DNA from: JACVRX01 sp963819885
Lineage (GTDB): Bacteria; Actinomycetota; Actinomycetes; Jiangellales; Jiangellaceae
Direction of reading: 5' to 3'
DNA: 64,000 nt
Assembly: GCA_963819885.1 (NCBI GenBank)
Contig: CAWFXV010000022.1
Span: forward strand, 186,001-250,000
Below are positions 25,216-33,258 of the stretch, piece by piece. The notes under the pieces are model-generated. The model was not told where the DNA came from. It searched no databases and saw only the letters and a list, made by a program, of their open reading frames with translations. Position 1 is the stretch's first letter; each line of letters opens with the position of its first letter. The position numbers and the translations under genes are program-made.

Positions 25216-25887
25216 ATGCGAGCAAGGCACAAGATGATCGCTGCCGCGGGCACCGTAGGCCTGGCCGGCCTGGTCGGAGCCGTAGTGGCCGCCCCGGCAA
25301 TGACTGCCTCGGCGGTTTCGGCGGCGACCAGCGTGGCCACTGGCCGCGTCGAGGTCTTCGCGAATGCGCTGGCCGGACTGGTGGAGGACGGCACGATCAC
25401 CCAGGAGCAGGCGGACCGCGTCGCCGAAACCCTCGACGAGCAGCTGCCGGATCGTGGGCCGGGTGGGCTCGGCGGGCCAGGTCACCACGGCGTCCTCCTC
25501 GGCCTCGAGGCGGCCGCAGAGGAACTCGGACTGACCCGGGAAGAACTGCACGAGCAACTGAGCGGCGGAGCAACCCTCGCCGAGATCGCCGAGGAGCAAG
25601 GCGTCGACGTCGATGACCTCGTGAGCGCTCTCGTCGCTGCCGCCGAACAAGACCTCGCGGCTGCGGTGGAGGACGGTCGGCTCGATCAGGAGCGGGCCGA
25701 CGAGATCGCCGCCGATCTCGAGGACCGGATCAGGACATTCGTCGAGGAGGGTCTACCGGCTCCGCCGGACGGACGTCGGTTCGGTGGGCCCGGGCCGTGG
25801 AGCGATCGAGACGGCGCCGACGAGGAGAGCACCGAGCCAGGGACCGAGGAGGAGGACGAGTCCACGGCGACACCGTCGGCGGTCTGA
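25216..25887 (+). CDS. Secreted acidic protein with helical repeats
   Basis: The 223-residue protein starts with a signal-like segment (about 1-38). It then has two similar units, LVEDGTITQEQADRVAETLD (about 55-74) and AVEDGRLDQERADEIAADLE (about 150-169). The middle segment ELGLTREELHEQLSGGATLA then EIAEEQGVD resembles short helical modules found in secreted actinobacterial proteins (YckD/DUF2680-like). The tail is very acidic. Its function is unknown. AAGGAGGAA precedes the ATG by 6 bases, a very strong site, so it may be highly expressed. Confidence 0.75.
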   Translation: MRARHKMIAAAGTVGLAGLVGAVVAAPAMTASAVSAATSVATGRVEVFANALAGLVEDGTITQEQADRVAETLDEQLPDRGPGGLGGPGHHGVLLGLEAAAEELGLTREELHEQLSGGATLAEIAEEQGVDVDDLVSALVAAAEQDLAAAVEDGRLDQERADEIAADLEDRIRTFVEEGLPAPPDGRRFGGPGPWSDRDGADEESTEPGTEEEDESTATPSAV

Positions 25888-25896
25888 CGGCTGAAC

Positions 25897-25954
25897 CCAT
25901 GATCCACGGATCTCGTTGGGTGCTATTACCCCCAGAATGATCCGTGGATCATGG
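25897..25954. repeat. Inverted repeat, 15-bp perfect arms
   Basis: CCATGATCCACGGAT at 25897-25911 is repeated inverted at 25940-25954. The 28-base spacer itself contains a small hairpin (TGGGT/ACCCC). It lies 10 bases after the stop of the secreted acidic protein gene, so it may serve as its terminator. It shares size and the ATGATC ends with the element at 3752-3801. Confidence 0.75.
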
Positions 25955-26017
25955 TTCCCGCGGAGCATCCGGCCAACCCTGCCGGGCGCGCGGGCACTCG
26001 CTGCAGGAGGAATCATC

Positions 26018-26185
26018 GTGGCCAGGTACGTGGCACTGCTGCGTGGCATCAACCTCGGCCGGCAGAACCGGGTCTCCCTGGCGAAACTGCGCGAACTCCT
26101 GGCCGGCCTTGGCGACGACAACGTCACCATGACCGTGCGCAACTGCCGAACGGTCACCAAGCTCGCAGAACTAGCCGCCGGCTAG
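26018..26185 (+). pseudogene. DUF1697 gene with internal deletion
   Basis: The 55-codon frame begins VARYVALLRGINLGRQNRVS and LAKLRELLAGLG, the exact N-terminus of DUF1697 proteins. It ends TVRNCRTVTKLAELAAG, their usual C-terminus. Roughly 120 central residues are absent and the junction is in frame. The start signal is intact (GGAGG 7 bases before the GTG). A mini-protein could still be made, but the fold would be incomplete. Confidence 0.65.
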
Positions 26186-26190
26186 CGCAG

Positions 26191-26943
26191 GTGCCGTTCA
26201 CCGGAAGCCACCCGGCCGCCGTGCTGCCTTTGGGTCGCACCGGCCTGGTGCCCTCGGCCTTGGTCATCGGCAGCATGATCCCCGACCTGCCGTACTTCGT
26301 TGCCCTACCAGTCGATGCCCGCACGACCCACACCGTTGTCGGCGCCCTCACGACCGACGTCGCGCTCGGTCTTGCCGTCTTCTGTCTGTGGCAGGGCTTG
26401 CTTGCACCGGCGGCCATCGCCGCCGCTCCAGCGGGAGTGCGAGCGCGGCTCGACCAGCGGTTGCCAGTGGGAATCCGCGAGCACCTACAGACCAGCAGGG
26501 GCGCCGCATCCGTGGCCATGTCGCTGGCGATCGGAGCATTGACCCACGTCGTCTGGGACTCGTTCACGCACCGAAACGAGTGGGGGGTCGCACGTGTCGA
26601 CTGGCTTGGAGAACAGCACGGCGGCTTGCCCGGATATCTGTGGGCGCAGTACCTCAGCGGGATCGTCGGCGCTGTGGTGATCGTCGGTTGGGTGGTCCGC
26701 TGGTACCGACGGACCGCGCCGACGACTCCCGGTGCAGTACCTGGTCCCCGGTGGCCCTGGCTCGTCCTGGTCTTTGCCGCCATGCTCGGCGCTGCTGTCG
26801 GCGCTCGGCGGCCGTTGCTCGCAACCGGCGGACCGGACTGGCGAGAGGCCTCGTTCCACGCGGCGGCCGGCGCTGTCTCGGCCGTCGGCCTGGCCGCATT
26901 CCTCCTGGCCGTGGGCTGGGCGCTTCGGCAACGGCGGCGGTAA
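26191..26943 (+). CDS. DUF4184 family membrane protein
   Basis: The 250-residue protein starts VPFTGSHPAAVLPLGRTGLV then PSALVIGSMIPDLPYF, the hallmark of DUF4184. Several hydrophobic helices follow, with a conserved His/Asp patch GALTHVVWDSFTHRNEWG that recalls metal-binding membrane hydrolases of the YdjM/LexA-binding type. Function is unproven. The start GTG lies 5 bases after the DUF1697 relic and has no clear ribosome binding site, so translation may have been coupled to the upstream gene. Confidence 0.8.
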   Translation: MPFTGSHPAAVLPLGRTGLVPSALVIGSMIPDLPYFVALPVDARTTHTVVGALTTDVALGLAVFCLWQGLLAPAAIAAAPAGVRARLDQRLPVGIREHLQTSRGAASVAMSLAIGALTHVVWDSFTHRNEWGVARVDWLGEQHGGLPGYLWAQYLSGIVGAVVIVGWVVRWYRRTAPTTPGAVPGPRWPWLVLVFAAMLGAAVGARRPLLATGGPDWREASFHAAAGAVSAVGLAAFLLAVGWALRQRRR

Positions 26944-26985
26944 TTTCGTTGTCAGTTGCCGAAATGGGCAATTACGGTTCCCCGC

Positions 26986-27066
26986 ATGGCTTTCTTCATG
27001 AACGCGATCAGCCGTGCCCGCCGCCGGGCGGTCGCGCCGCGAGTGGGGCTGGCACCGGCTCACTGA
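26986..27066 (+). CDS. Possible 26-residue leader peptide overlapping the erm start
   Basis: An ATG at 26986 opens a 26-codon frame (MAFFMNAISRARRRAVAPRV then GLAPAH, TGA) that overlaps the first 53 bases of the erm(37)-like gene in another frame. Erm genes are often controlled by ribosome stalling on short leader peptides. There is no strong ribosome binding site, and a hairpin GTTGCC/GGGCAA lies just upstream, so this is a tentative call. Confidence 0.25.
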   Translation: MAFFMNAISRARRRAVAPRVGLAPAH

Positions 27067-27556
27067 CGAGTGGGCGGCCCAACTCGTCGCAGACGCGGGC
27101 ATCGGGCCGGGTGAACTGGTGCTCGACGTCGGCGCCGGTGTCGGTGTCATCACTGCTCAGCTGCTCAGAGCGGGCGCACGCGTTGTCGCGGTGGAACTTC
27201 ATCCGACCCGGGAAGCGCAGCTTCGGCACCGATTCGCGGGGACGGCGACTACGGTCGTCTGCGCGGACGCGACGTCTTTGCGGTTGCCGCGCCAGCCGTT
27301 TCGGGTGGTGGCCAACCCGCCGTATGCAATCTCAGCCGCGTTGATGCGGGTGCTGCTGGGTCCTGGATCTCGGCTGATGGCGGCAGATCTGGTGTTTCAG
27401 GGGGCGGTGGTCCGGCGTTACGCCGAGGGCATGCCGCCGGGAGCCAACCGCTGGCTGCGCTCGTGGGAGTTCCGGCGTGGCCGGGCGTTGCCCCGCAACG
27501 CGTTCAGGCCACCACCCCATGTCGACTCGGCCGTCTTGGTGATCCGGCGCCGATGA
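27014..27556 (+). CDS. Erm(37)-like 23S rRNA adenine methyltransferase
   Basis: The 180-residue protein is very like Erm(37) of M. tuberculosis as I remember it: GRSRREWGWHRLTDEWAAQL, the SAM motif LDVGAGVGVITAQLL, VVAVELHP, the catalytic NPPY at 101-104 (VVANPPYAIS), and the end RNAFRPPPHVDSAVLVIRR. Like Erm(37), it is short and lacks the C-terminal rRNA-binding domain of classical Erm enzymes. It would methylate adenines near A2058 of 23S rRNA, giving intrinsic macrolide tolerance. The GTG start corresponds to the Erm(37) start. It ends one base before the convergent DUF2277 stop. Confidence 0.87.
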   Translation: MPAAGRSRREWGWHRLTDEWAAQLVADAGIGPGELVLDVGAGVGVITAQLLRAGARVVAVELHPTREAQLRHRFAGTATTVVCADATSLRLPRQPFRVVANPPYAISAALMRVLLGPGSRLMAADLVFQGAVVRRYAEGMPPGANRWLRSWEFRRGRALPRNAFRPPPHVDSAVLVIRRR

Positions 27557-27772
27557 CTAACGGCGGGCGCCCCTGACCTCGAGTTGGTCGAGCAGTGTCT
27601 GGGTCGCTGCGGCGACCGATGTCACCGCGCGGTCGAATGCTTCGGCGTTGTGTGTGGCAGGCGAGTGGAACCCGCTCACCTTGCGGACGTACTGCAGCGC
27701 GGCGGCGTGGACGTCGTGGTCGGTGACATGGTGGGCGTAGGGCTCACGGAGGGTCTTGATGCTGCGGCACAT
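27557..27772 (-). CDS. DUF2277 family protein
   Basis: The 71-residue protein MCRSIKTLREPYAHHVTDHD and AALQYVRKVSGFHSPATHNA is typical of DUF2277, a small actinobacterial and proteobacterial family. The MCRSI start and RKVSG are nearly invariant. No function is known. The ATG at 27772 is set by this conserved beginning, as upstream residues are Arg/Pro-rich. It is convergent and adjacent to the erm-like gene. Confidence 0.85.
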   Translation of the reverse strand: MCRSIKTLREPYAHHVTDHDVHAAALQYVRKVSGFHSPATHNAEAFDRAVTSVAAATQTLLDQLEVRGARR

Positions 27773-27798
27773 GCACTCGAGCCTACGTCGGCGAGGTA

Positions 27799-27832
27799 AT
27801 GCCGGCGGCCTTCCCCTAGAGGCCGCCGGCAT
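27799..27832 (-). terminator. Terminator hairpin of the sortase operon
   Basis: ATGCCGGCGGCCT at 27799-27811 pairs perfectly with AGGCCGCCGGCAT at 27820-27832 around an 8-base loop. It lies 28 bases beyond the sortase stop, in the direction of its transcription. Confidence 0.8.
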
Positions 27833-27859
27833 CCCCCGTTCCCCTGCCCCCCGCAGGGT

Positions 27860-28507
27860 CTAACCGGTGAGTGCTCTGGCGAACACCACCACGTTGTCGA
27901 CGTAGCCGCTGTCCGTGTCGTACCTCCCTCCACAGGTGATCAGGCGCAGCTCGGCATCCGGGGACGGCCCGTACACGGCCTCGGACGGGAAGGACTGCTT
28001 CGGATGCCGAGTCACCGTGGAGACGGCGAACGGGAGGGCGGTCCCGCTGCCGTTCTCCACGGTGACGACATCACCGACCTCGAGCTCCGCGAGCCGGGCG
28101 AAGACTGCCGGACCGTTTGCGGAGTCCACATGACCGACGATGACCGCCGGTCCCTTGCCGCCGGGCCGGCTGCTGCCGGTGTACCAGCCCGCATTGGCGA
28201 CGTCGGTCGGTGTCGCGAGTGTTCCGTCGGTGGCCAGCCCGACCGTCTCGACAGGGGCAGCGACGCCGATCCTGTCGATGACGATGCGTTGCGGCTCGGC
28301 GGGTTCCTCCACCGCTTGGTTCGGTGCCGCGGGTGCCACGGGCCGGGTCACGCCCCCCAAATCCAGGTGACCCGGCCTCGTGGCGGTCTCCGATGTCAGC
28401 GCGCCGGCGGCGGGCACGCCGATCAGCGCGGCTCCCAGCGCCAGGAGAAGAACCGAGGAGGCCCTCCTCCTGGTGCTGAGCTGCCGGTGCCGTCCGCGGA
28501 CAGTCAT
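27860..28507 (-). CDS. Class F sortase
   Basis: The 215-residue protein has an N-terminal membrane anchor (about 18-38), a Pro-rich linker and a sortase barrel with His126 in IVGHVDSA and Cys192 in RLITCGG, ending YVDNVVVFARAL. Class F sortases of actinobacteria are single-gene transpeptidases that attach proteins to the cell wall. The ATG at 28507 overlaps the TGA of the DUF4397 gene by four bases, so translation is coupled. No LPxTG-type motif is seen in the adjoining proteins, so the substrate is probably elsewhere. Confidence 0.9.
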   Translation of the reverse strand: MTVRGRHRQLSTRRRASSVLLLALGAALIGVPAAGALTSETATRPGHLDLGGVTRPVAPAAPNQAVEEPAEPQRIVIDRIGVAAPVETVGLATDGTLATPTDVANAGWYTGSSRPGGKGPAVIVGHVDSANGPAVFARLAELEVGDVVTVENGSGTALPFAVSTVTRHPKQSFPSEAVYGPSPDAELRLITCGGRYDTDSGYVDNVVVFARALTG

Positions 28508-29344
28508 GCGACGGAACCGGTCCGGTGCCGACGGGTGGCGGTCAGGCCGGCGAGGCCGGCCGTTGCCAGGACGAGCCCGACCAGCGCCCACGGTGTCGGC
28601 GAGTCATCTGTGGCCGAGCCACCGAGCCCGGCGTCGACTCCACCGGTCGGGATCTGGTTCGCCGCCGCGAAGTCCTGGATCGGCAGCACGCCGACGCCGG
28701 TCTCGAGGTCGCGGACGACCACGGTGTAGGTGGCACCGGCGCTGAGATCCAGCGCCTGCTCTGCGGTGGCGGAGCCGGCGTCGACCTCGATGGTCGTGTT
28801 GCCGGAAGCGACCGCGCTGTAGTCGGTGAACGCGGCGAAGGCGAGATCATTCGCGACCGATGAGCCGGCCAGCTCGACCGTGTTGACGACAGGGGCCGTC
28901 AAGGCTGCGTGAATCACGCGGACCTTGCTCTTGTTCGTGCCTGGTGCCGCGAGATCGTCGGTCAAGGTGACCAGCTCCAGATCGGAGTTCTGGCCCATTC
29001 CGGCGACGGTGGCAGCGGAGTCAGCCTTGATCTGGACAGTCGTCGACAGCACGGCGGGCTCGGTTGCCGGAGCACCTTCTAGCCGCATCGCGATGGTGTA
29101 GGACCCGGCTGGCACGCGCTGGTACGGCGAGAACATGCCGTACCCGACGCTGCGGAGGACGGTCGGGTTGTCGTCGTTGCCGAACGACGAGACGTAGACG
29201 TCCACCTTGGGGGTGTCGGGCGAGAGGTGGGCCAGCCGGATATAGCCCTCCTCCGGTGCGGCGTTCGCGACGGTGATGCCGCCGAGGGTTGCGAGAGCGA
29301 TCGAAATGGTCAGGACGACGAGACGTTGCGATGGAACGGATCAC
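28504..29344 (-). CDS. DUF4397 surface protein, apparent frameshift in the signal peptide
   Basis: The coding frame contains YIRLAHLSPDTPKVDVYVSS, VRVIHAALTAPVVNTVEL and a C-terminal TM helix with basic tail (WALVGLVLATAGLAGL, RRHR), the DUF4397 layout. The frame is open upstream through a signal-like region (LVVLTISIALATLGGITVAN then AAP) but has no start codon before a stop. A GTG at 29344 with GGGAG upstream begins MIRSIAT in another frame. Skipping one base near 29323 joins it to the signal peptide. So either a one-base error or a real frameshift is present, and GTG at 29205 would give a signal-less protein. Confidence 0.65.
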
Positions 29345-29379
29345 GGGATGCTCCCAGGGGTAGAGATCGGGATAACTGG

Positions 29380-30078
29380 TTAGGAGGGGAAGAGTCCGGG
29401 GGGTTCGGGGCTGTCGTAGGTCAACTTGAGGTAGGCGACTGATGCTTCGCGGCGCACCTCCACCCGGTCTGGGCTGAGCCGGCGCTGGTTGTCGAGCCAG
29501 TCGAGGACGCGATCGACGTCCACGACGCCCATTTCCAGGTTCGCGACGTCAGCCGGTCTGGCGGAGCCACTGACCGGCACGTCGACGGCGGTCAAGAGGT
29601 CCGCCGACGCGAGCGCCGCGAGAATCATGAGTACCCGACCGTCGACCTCTCCCTCCCGCAGCACTGCGGCTGCGGCGGGTGAGATATCGGTGTCGGTTCG
29701 TGCGGCGATCTCCGCGCCGGCCGCCGCTCGGGCCACTGAGGCAGTCCGGCTCGGCGTTGCCCGGCTGGTTTCTGTGGGCGATCGGCTCGAGAACCCGGTC
29801 GGGTCGATATCGCCCAGCGCAGCGGAGGGGCTTGGTGATGGACGGGGAGCGGCGTCAGGCGCGGGATCTGCCGAACCGAACGCACCCTTGACCAGGAGTC
29901 CGGCGCCAAGGACGACCAAGCCGCAGATGACGGGGAACCACAGTCGGGACGCCCTGCGATCGTCGCCGTGTTCGAGCCGGTACAGGCGACGTCGTTCTCT
30001 CGACAACTTGACCGTGTCGATGATGACCCGCAGCCAGGACGGGGATGACCCGACCGGCAGGGGAGACCGCTGGTCCAC
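29380..30078 (-). CDS. Single-pass membrane protein of unknown function
   Basis: The 232-residue protein has a basic cytoplasmic N-terminus (about 1-45), one TM helix (WFPVICGLVVLGAGLLVKG, about 47-66), a long Pro/Ser/Ala-rich extracellular linker and a C-terminal globular part (about 130-232) with ILAALASADLLTAVDVPVSG. I do not recognise a family. It is the first gene of a three-gene unit with the DUF4397 protein and the class F sortase (35 bases to the next start), so a cell-surface role is likely. Confidence 0.7.
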   Translation of the reverse strand: MDQRSPLPVGSSPSWLRVIIDTVKLSRERRRLYRLEHGDDRRASRLWFPVICGLVVLGAGLLVKGAFGSADPAPDAAPRPSPSPSAALGDIDPTGFSSRSPTETSRATPSRTASVARAAAGAEIAARTDTDISPAAAAVLREGEVDGRVLMILAALASADLLTAVDVPVSGSARPADVANLEMGVVDVDRVLDWLDNQRRLSPDRVEVRREASVAYLKLTYDSPEPPGLFPS

Positions 30079-30117
30079 GCGAGGTATTCGGCGCCGCCGG
30101 TTGGCCGGATTGGTCGG

Positions 30118-30145
30118 CCCGGATGTGACCTACGTCACATCCGGG
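30118..30145 (-). terminator. Terminator hairpin after dhaM
   Basis: CCCGGATGTGAC at 30118-30129 pairs perfectly with GTCACATCCGGG at 30134-30145 around a 4-base loop. It lies directly after the dhaM stop and separates it from the sortase operon downstream. Confidence 0.8.
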
Positions 30146-30146
30146 C

Positions 30147-32615
30147 TCATGCTGTTGATGACGGAGCCAGCCGAGCCGCAAGGAGGGCACGGACTGCGGT
30201 CGCCGAAGGCAGCTCCAGGGCCTTCCGAGCCAGCACCCGGCAGGTACCAACGTCGAGATCGCGAACCGCCTGCTTGACCAGCGGCACGGCATAGGGCGTC
30301 ACGCTCAGCTCGTCGACCCCGAGGCCCAGGAGGACGGGCAACGCCGCCTGATCGGACGCGACCTCCCCGCACACAGCCACCGGAACCAGGCCAGCTGCCG
30401 CCTCGCACACCTGGTGGACAAGTCGCAGCACCGCGGGGTCGAGCGGATCGGCATCGCCAGCCACGCTCTCATTGCCTCGATCGGCTGCCAGCGTGTACTG
30501 GGTCAGGTCGTTGGTGCCGACGCTGACGAAGTCGACGTGCGGGATGAATGCCGACGTCTTGAGCGCCGCAGCTGGAACCTCGATCATGATGCCGATCTCG
30601 AGTCCCGCGGGGACAGCCATGCCGACCAGCGCCGCAGCTTCTGCGAGCAGAGCTCGGGCTGCCCTGACCTCGGCCACATGCGTCACCATCGGGAACATCA
30701 CACCGACCGGACGGTCAACGGCGACCCGGCAGATCGCCGCCAGCTGGTCGCGGAGCAGGCTGGGCCGGGCCAGCGCCAGGCGGATCCCGCGCAGGCCAAG
30801 AAATGGGTTGGCCTCGGGCGCCAGGTCGAGGTAGCCAACTGGTTTGTCGGCGCCGATGTCGAAGGTCCGGAACACAACCGGTCGACCATCGAGCCGGTCC
30901 GCCACGGCACGGTAGGCGGCCTCCTGCTCGTCGACCGTCGGTGCCGATTCGCGATCGAGGAACAGAAACTCGGTGCGGACGAGGCCGGACAGGTCGGCGC
31001 CGAATCGCGCGGCGGCCGCGGCGTCGGTGGGGTCACCGACGTTCGCGCCGACCGGGATGGTCGTCCCGTCGCGGGTCACGGCCGGCTCAGCCGAGTCACG
31101 GATCGCGTCGTCGACTCGGCGTTCGCGTTCCGCTGCCCGTGCCTTGATCGCGACCAGGGTGTCGGGATCCGGATCGACGACGATCTCGCCGGTTTCCCCG
31201 TCCAACGCGATGGTCGTTCCGTCCGCGACCTCCAGGATCCCAGGGCCGGCGCAGACGACCGCTGGGATGCCGCGGGTTCTGGCCAGGATTGCGGCGTGGC
31301 CGGTCGAACTGCCGAACGCGAGGACCAGCCCGGTGACCCTCTCCCGATCCAGCGCGGCGGCCTCGGCTGGGGTCAGATCGGTGACGACGAGCACCCCGTC
31401 GCGCAGTGCGAAGGTGGTCGGCCGACCCGACATCGCCCGAAGGACCTGGTCACGCAGCGCGCGGACATCGGCGGCCCGAGCCCGCAGGTAGTCGTCCGGC
31501 AGGCCGTCGAGCCCCGACCCGGTCGCGTCGAGCACGTCAGACCAGGCCCGCGGCGCGGTGCTCCCCCCGTCGATGCGTTCGCGGACATCCTCGAGAAGCT
31601 CCGTGTCGTCCAGCAGCATGAGGTGTGCGTCGAACACCTCGGCCTCCGGCTCGCCCAGCTCGCGAGCCGTGCGTGCTCGGGTACGGACGGTTTCACGGCG
31701 GACAGCGGCGACGGCTCCGCGGATGCGCCGCCACTCGGCGACCGGATCGACAGCGTGAGCGGACCCGGTCGTTCGGTCGATGAGCACCTCCGGCCGGACC
31801 AGGGTCCACGCCGGTCCGACGGCGATTCCGGGTGACGCGGGAAGCGGGCCGCGCTGGGCGGTGGCCGACGGGACGGCAGCCGGCGGGCCGACGCGGGTCT
31901 CATCGAAATGCCGAGCCGCCAACGCGGCGACATGGTCGACGGCCGTCCTGGCCTGGTTGCCGGTCGCTGTCACCTCGAGTCGATGCCCGGCCAGTGCGCC
32001 CAGGACGGCGACTCGGCTCAAGCTGGATGCAGGAACCGGGTCGGAGTCGGTGGTCACGTTCCGGAGCCAGACCCGCGCGTCCAGGGTGCGCACCTCGGCG
32101 ACCAGCTTGGCAGCCGGGCGGACGTGCAGCCCGTGTTCGTTAGCCACGACGAATACCGCGCGCGCCGTAGGTTCCCCTGTCGTCGCCGGCGCCGGCGTGT
32201 CGGCGCCAGGGAGGACCAGATGGGCCTGTTTGCCGGCGAGCGCCGCAGTGGCCTCGGTCTCCACTTCGTCGATCGAGGCGCCAGCCGCCGCGGCGACGGT
32301 CGCGACGACGAGTCCTTCGACCAACGGCGCCGAACACAGCCGCACCCGACCTGCCACAGCGGGGTCGAGCAGGTCCAGCGCCATTTCCGCGGACAGAACA
32401 GCACTGCCCAGGTCCATCAGCACCAGGACGCCATCGGGTCCGTCGACTTCCTCGATTGCCTCCTTGACCCGAACGGCGTCGGTGCCGAACGTGGCCTCGT
32501 CGAGGCCGGCCGCGACCGCTACCCGGACGGCCCGGCCGTGCAGCATCTCCGCCGCCAAGGCGACGGCGGCGCGCGCCAGTGCCCGGCTGTGGGAGACGAC
32601 GACGATTCCGACCAT
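30147..32615 (-). CDS. dhaM: DhaM-HPr-Enzyme I fusion phosphotransferase
   Basis: The 822-residue protein combines three PTS modules. The EIIA-type DhaM domain has His9 in VVSHSR. The HPr domain (about 151-238) has His164 in EHGLHVRPAAK. Enzyme I (from about 255) has His440 in GSSTGHAAILAR and a complete PEP-binding barrel including PMVTHVAEVRAAR, GIMIEVPAAAL, SVGTNDLTQYTLAADRGNE and Cys749 in VAVCGEVASD. It passes phosphate from PEP to ADP on DhaL. E. coli DhaM carries only part of Enzyme I, so this version could work without general PTS proteins. The ATG at 32615 lies 2 bases after dhaL. The open frame upstream is only the dhaL antiframe. Confidence 0.93.
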   Translation of the reverse strand: MVGIVVVSHSRALARAAVALAAEMLHGRAVRVAVAAGLDEATFGTDAVRVKEAIEEVDGPDGVLVLMDLGSAVLSAEMALDLLDPAVAGRVRLCSAPLVEGLVVATVAAAAGASIDEVETEATAALAGKQAHLVLPGADTPAPATTGEPTARAVFVVANEHGLHVRPAAKLVAEVRTLDARVWLRNVTTDSDPVPASSLSRVAVLGALAGHRLEVTATGNQARTAVDHVAALAARHFDETRVGPPAAVPSATAQRGPLPASPGIAVGPAWTLVRPEVLIDRTTGSAHAVDPVAEWRRIRGAVAAVRRETVRTRARTARELGEPEAEVFDAHLMLLDDTELLEDVRERIDGGSTAPRAWSDVLDATGSGLDGLPDDYLRARAADVRALRDQVLRAMSGRPTTFALRDGVLVVTDLTPAEAAALDRERVTGLVLAFGSSTGHAAILARTRGIPAVVCAGPGILEVADGTTIALDGETGEIVVDPDPDTLVAIKARAAERERRVDDAIRDSAEPAVTRDGTTIPVGANVGDPTDAAAAARFGADLSGLVRTEFLFLDRESAPTVDEQEAAYRAVADRLDGRPVVFRTFDIGADKPVGYLDLAPEANPFLGLRGIRLALARPSLLRDQLAAICRVAVDRPVGVMFPMVTHVAEVRAARALLAEAAALVGMAVPAGLEIGIMIEVPAAALKTSAFIPHVDFVSVGTNDLTQYTLAADRGNESVAGDADPLDPAVLRLVHQVCEAAAGLVPVAVCGEVASDQAALPVLLGLGVDELSVTPYAVPLVKQAVRDLDVGTCRVLARKALELPSATAVRALLAARLAPSSTA

Positions 32616-32617
32616 GA

Positions 32618-33256
32618 CTATCCGAGGGCGCTGTGAGCCGCGCGCAGCAGTAGCGCGATGCTGGTGGCGCCAGGGTCCTGGTGACCGACGCTGCGTTCCC
32701 CGAGGTAAGAGGCCCGGCCCTTGCGGGCGAGCATCGGTGTCGTCGCGTCGCGTCCGGCTTCGGCGGCGGCGACGGCGGTGGCCAGCGCCGACGACAGGTC
32801 GGAGCCGACGGCGAGGGCCTCGTCCAGGGCGTCGACGGCCGGTGCCAGAGCGTCGTACATGGTCTTGTCGCCCGCCTCGGCCTTTCCGCGCGCGACGACC
32901 CCGTCCAGGCCGGCCCGCAGGGCCGCGGCGAACACCTTGGGCTCGAGTTCGGCAGCGTCGCCGGAGGCGGCTGACAGGCGGATGAAGAACGTGCCGAACA
33001 GCGGGCCACTCGCGCCGCCGACCGTACTGACCAATGTCATTCCCGCCTGCTTGAACAGCGCGGCGGCGCTGGCCTGCGGCTCGCCACCGTCCAGCGCCGT
33101 GAGCACCGCCGTCATCCCTCGGTCCATGTTGGTCCCGTGGTCGGCATCGCCGATCGCGGCGTCCAGCCGGGTCAGCTCCTCCTTGTTCGCAGCGATCAAG
33201 GCAGCGAACTCGCGGACCCAAGCGTGCAAACCGTCGAGGGTGACGGCATCGGCCAT
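32618..33256 (-). CDS. dhaL: Dihydroxyacetone kinase subunit DhaL (ADP-binding)
   Basis: The 212-residue protein has the Mg-ADP-binding motif DAAIGDADHGTNMDRGM, the loop TVGGASGPLFGTFF and GDKTMYDALAPAVDAL, the DhaL hallmarks. It holds ADP as a tightly bound cofactor that is re-phosphorylated by DhaM and phosphorylates dihydroxyacetone on DhaK. The ATG at 33256 lies 2 bases after the dhaK stop, so translation is coupled. Confidence 0.95.
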   Translation of the reverse strand: MADAVTLDGLHAWVREFAALIAANKEELTRLDAAIGDADHGTNMDRGMTAVLTALDGGEPQASAAALFKQAGMTLVSTVGGASGPLFGTFFIRLSAASGDAAELEPKVFAAALRAGLDGVVARGKAEAGDKTMYDALAPAVDALDEALAVGSDLSSALATAVAAAEAGRDATTPMLARKGRASYLGERSVGHQDPGATSIALLLRAAHSALG

Positions 33257-33258
33257 GG

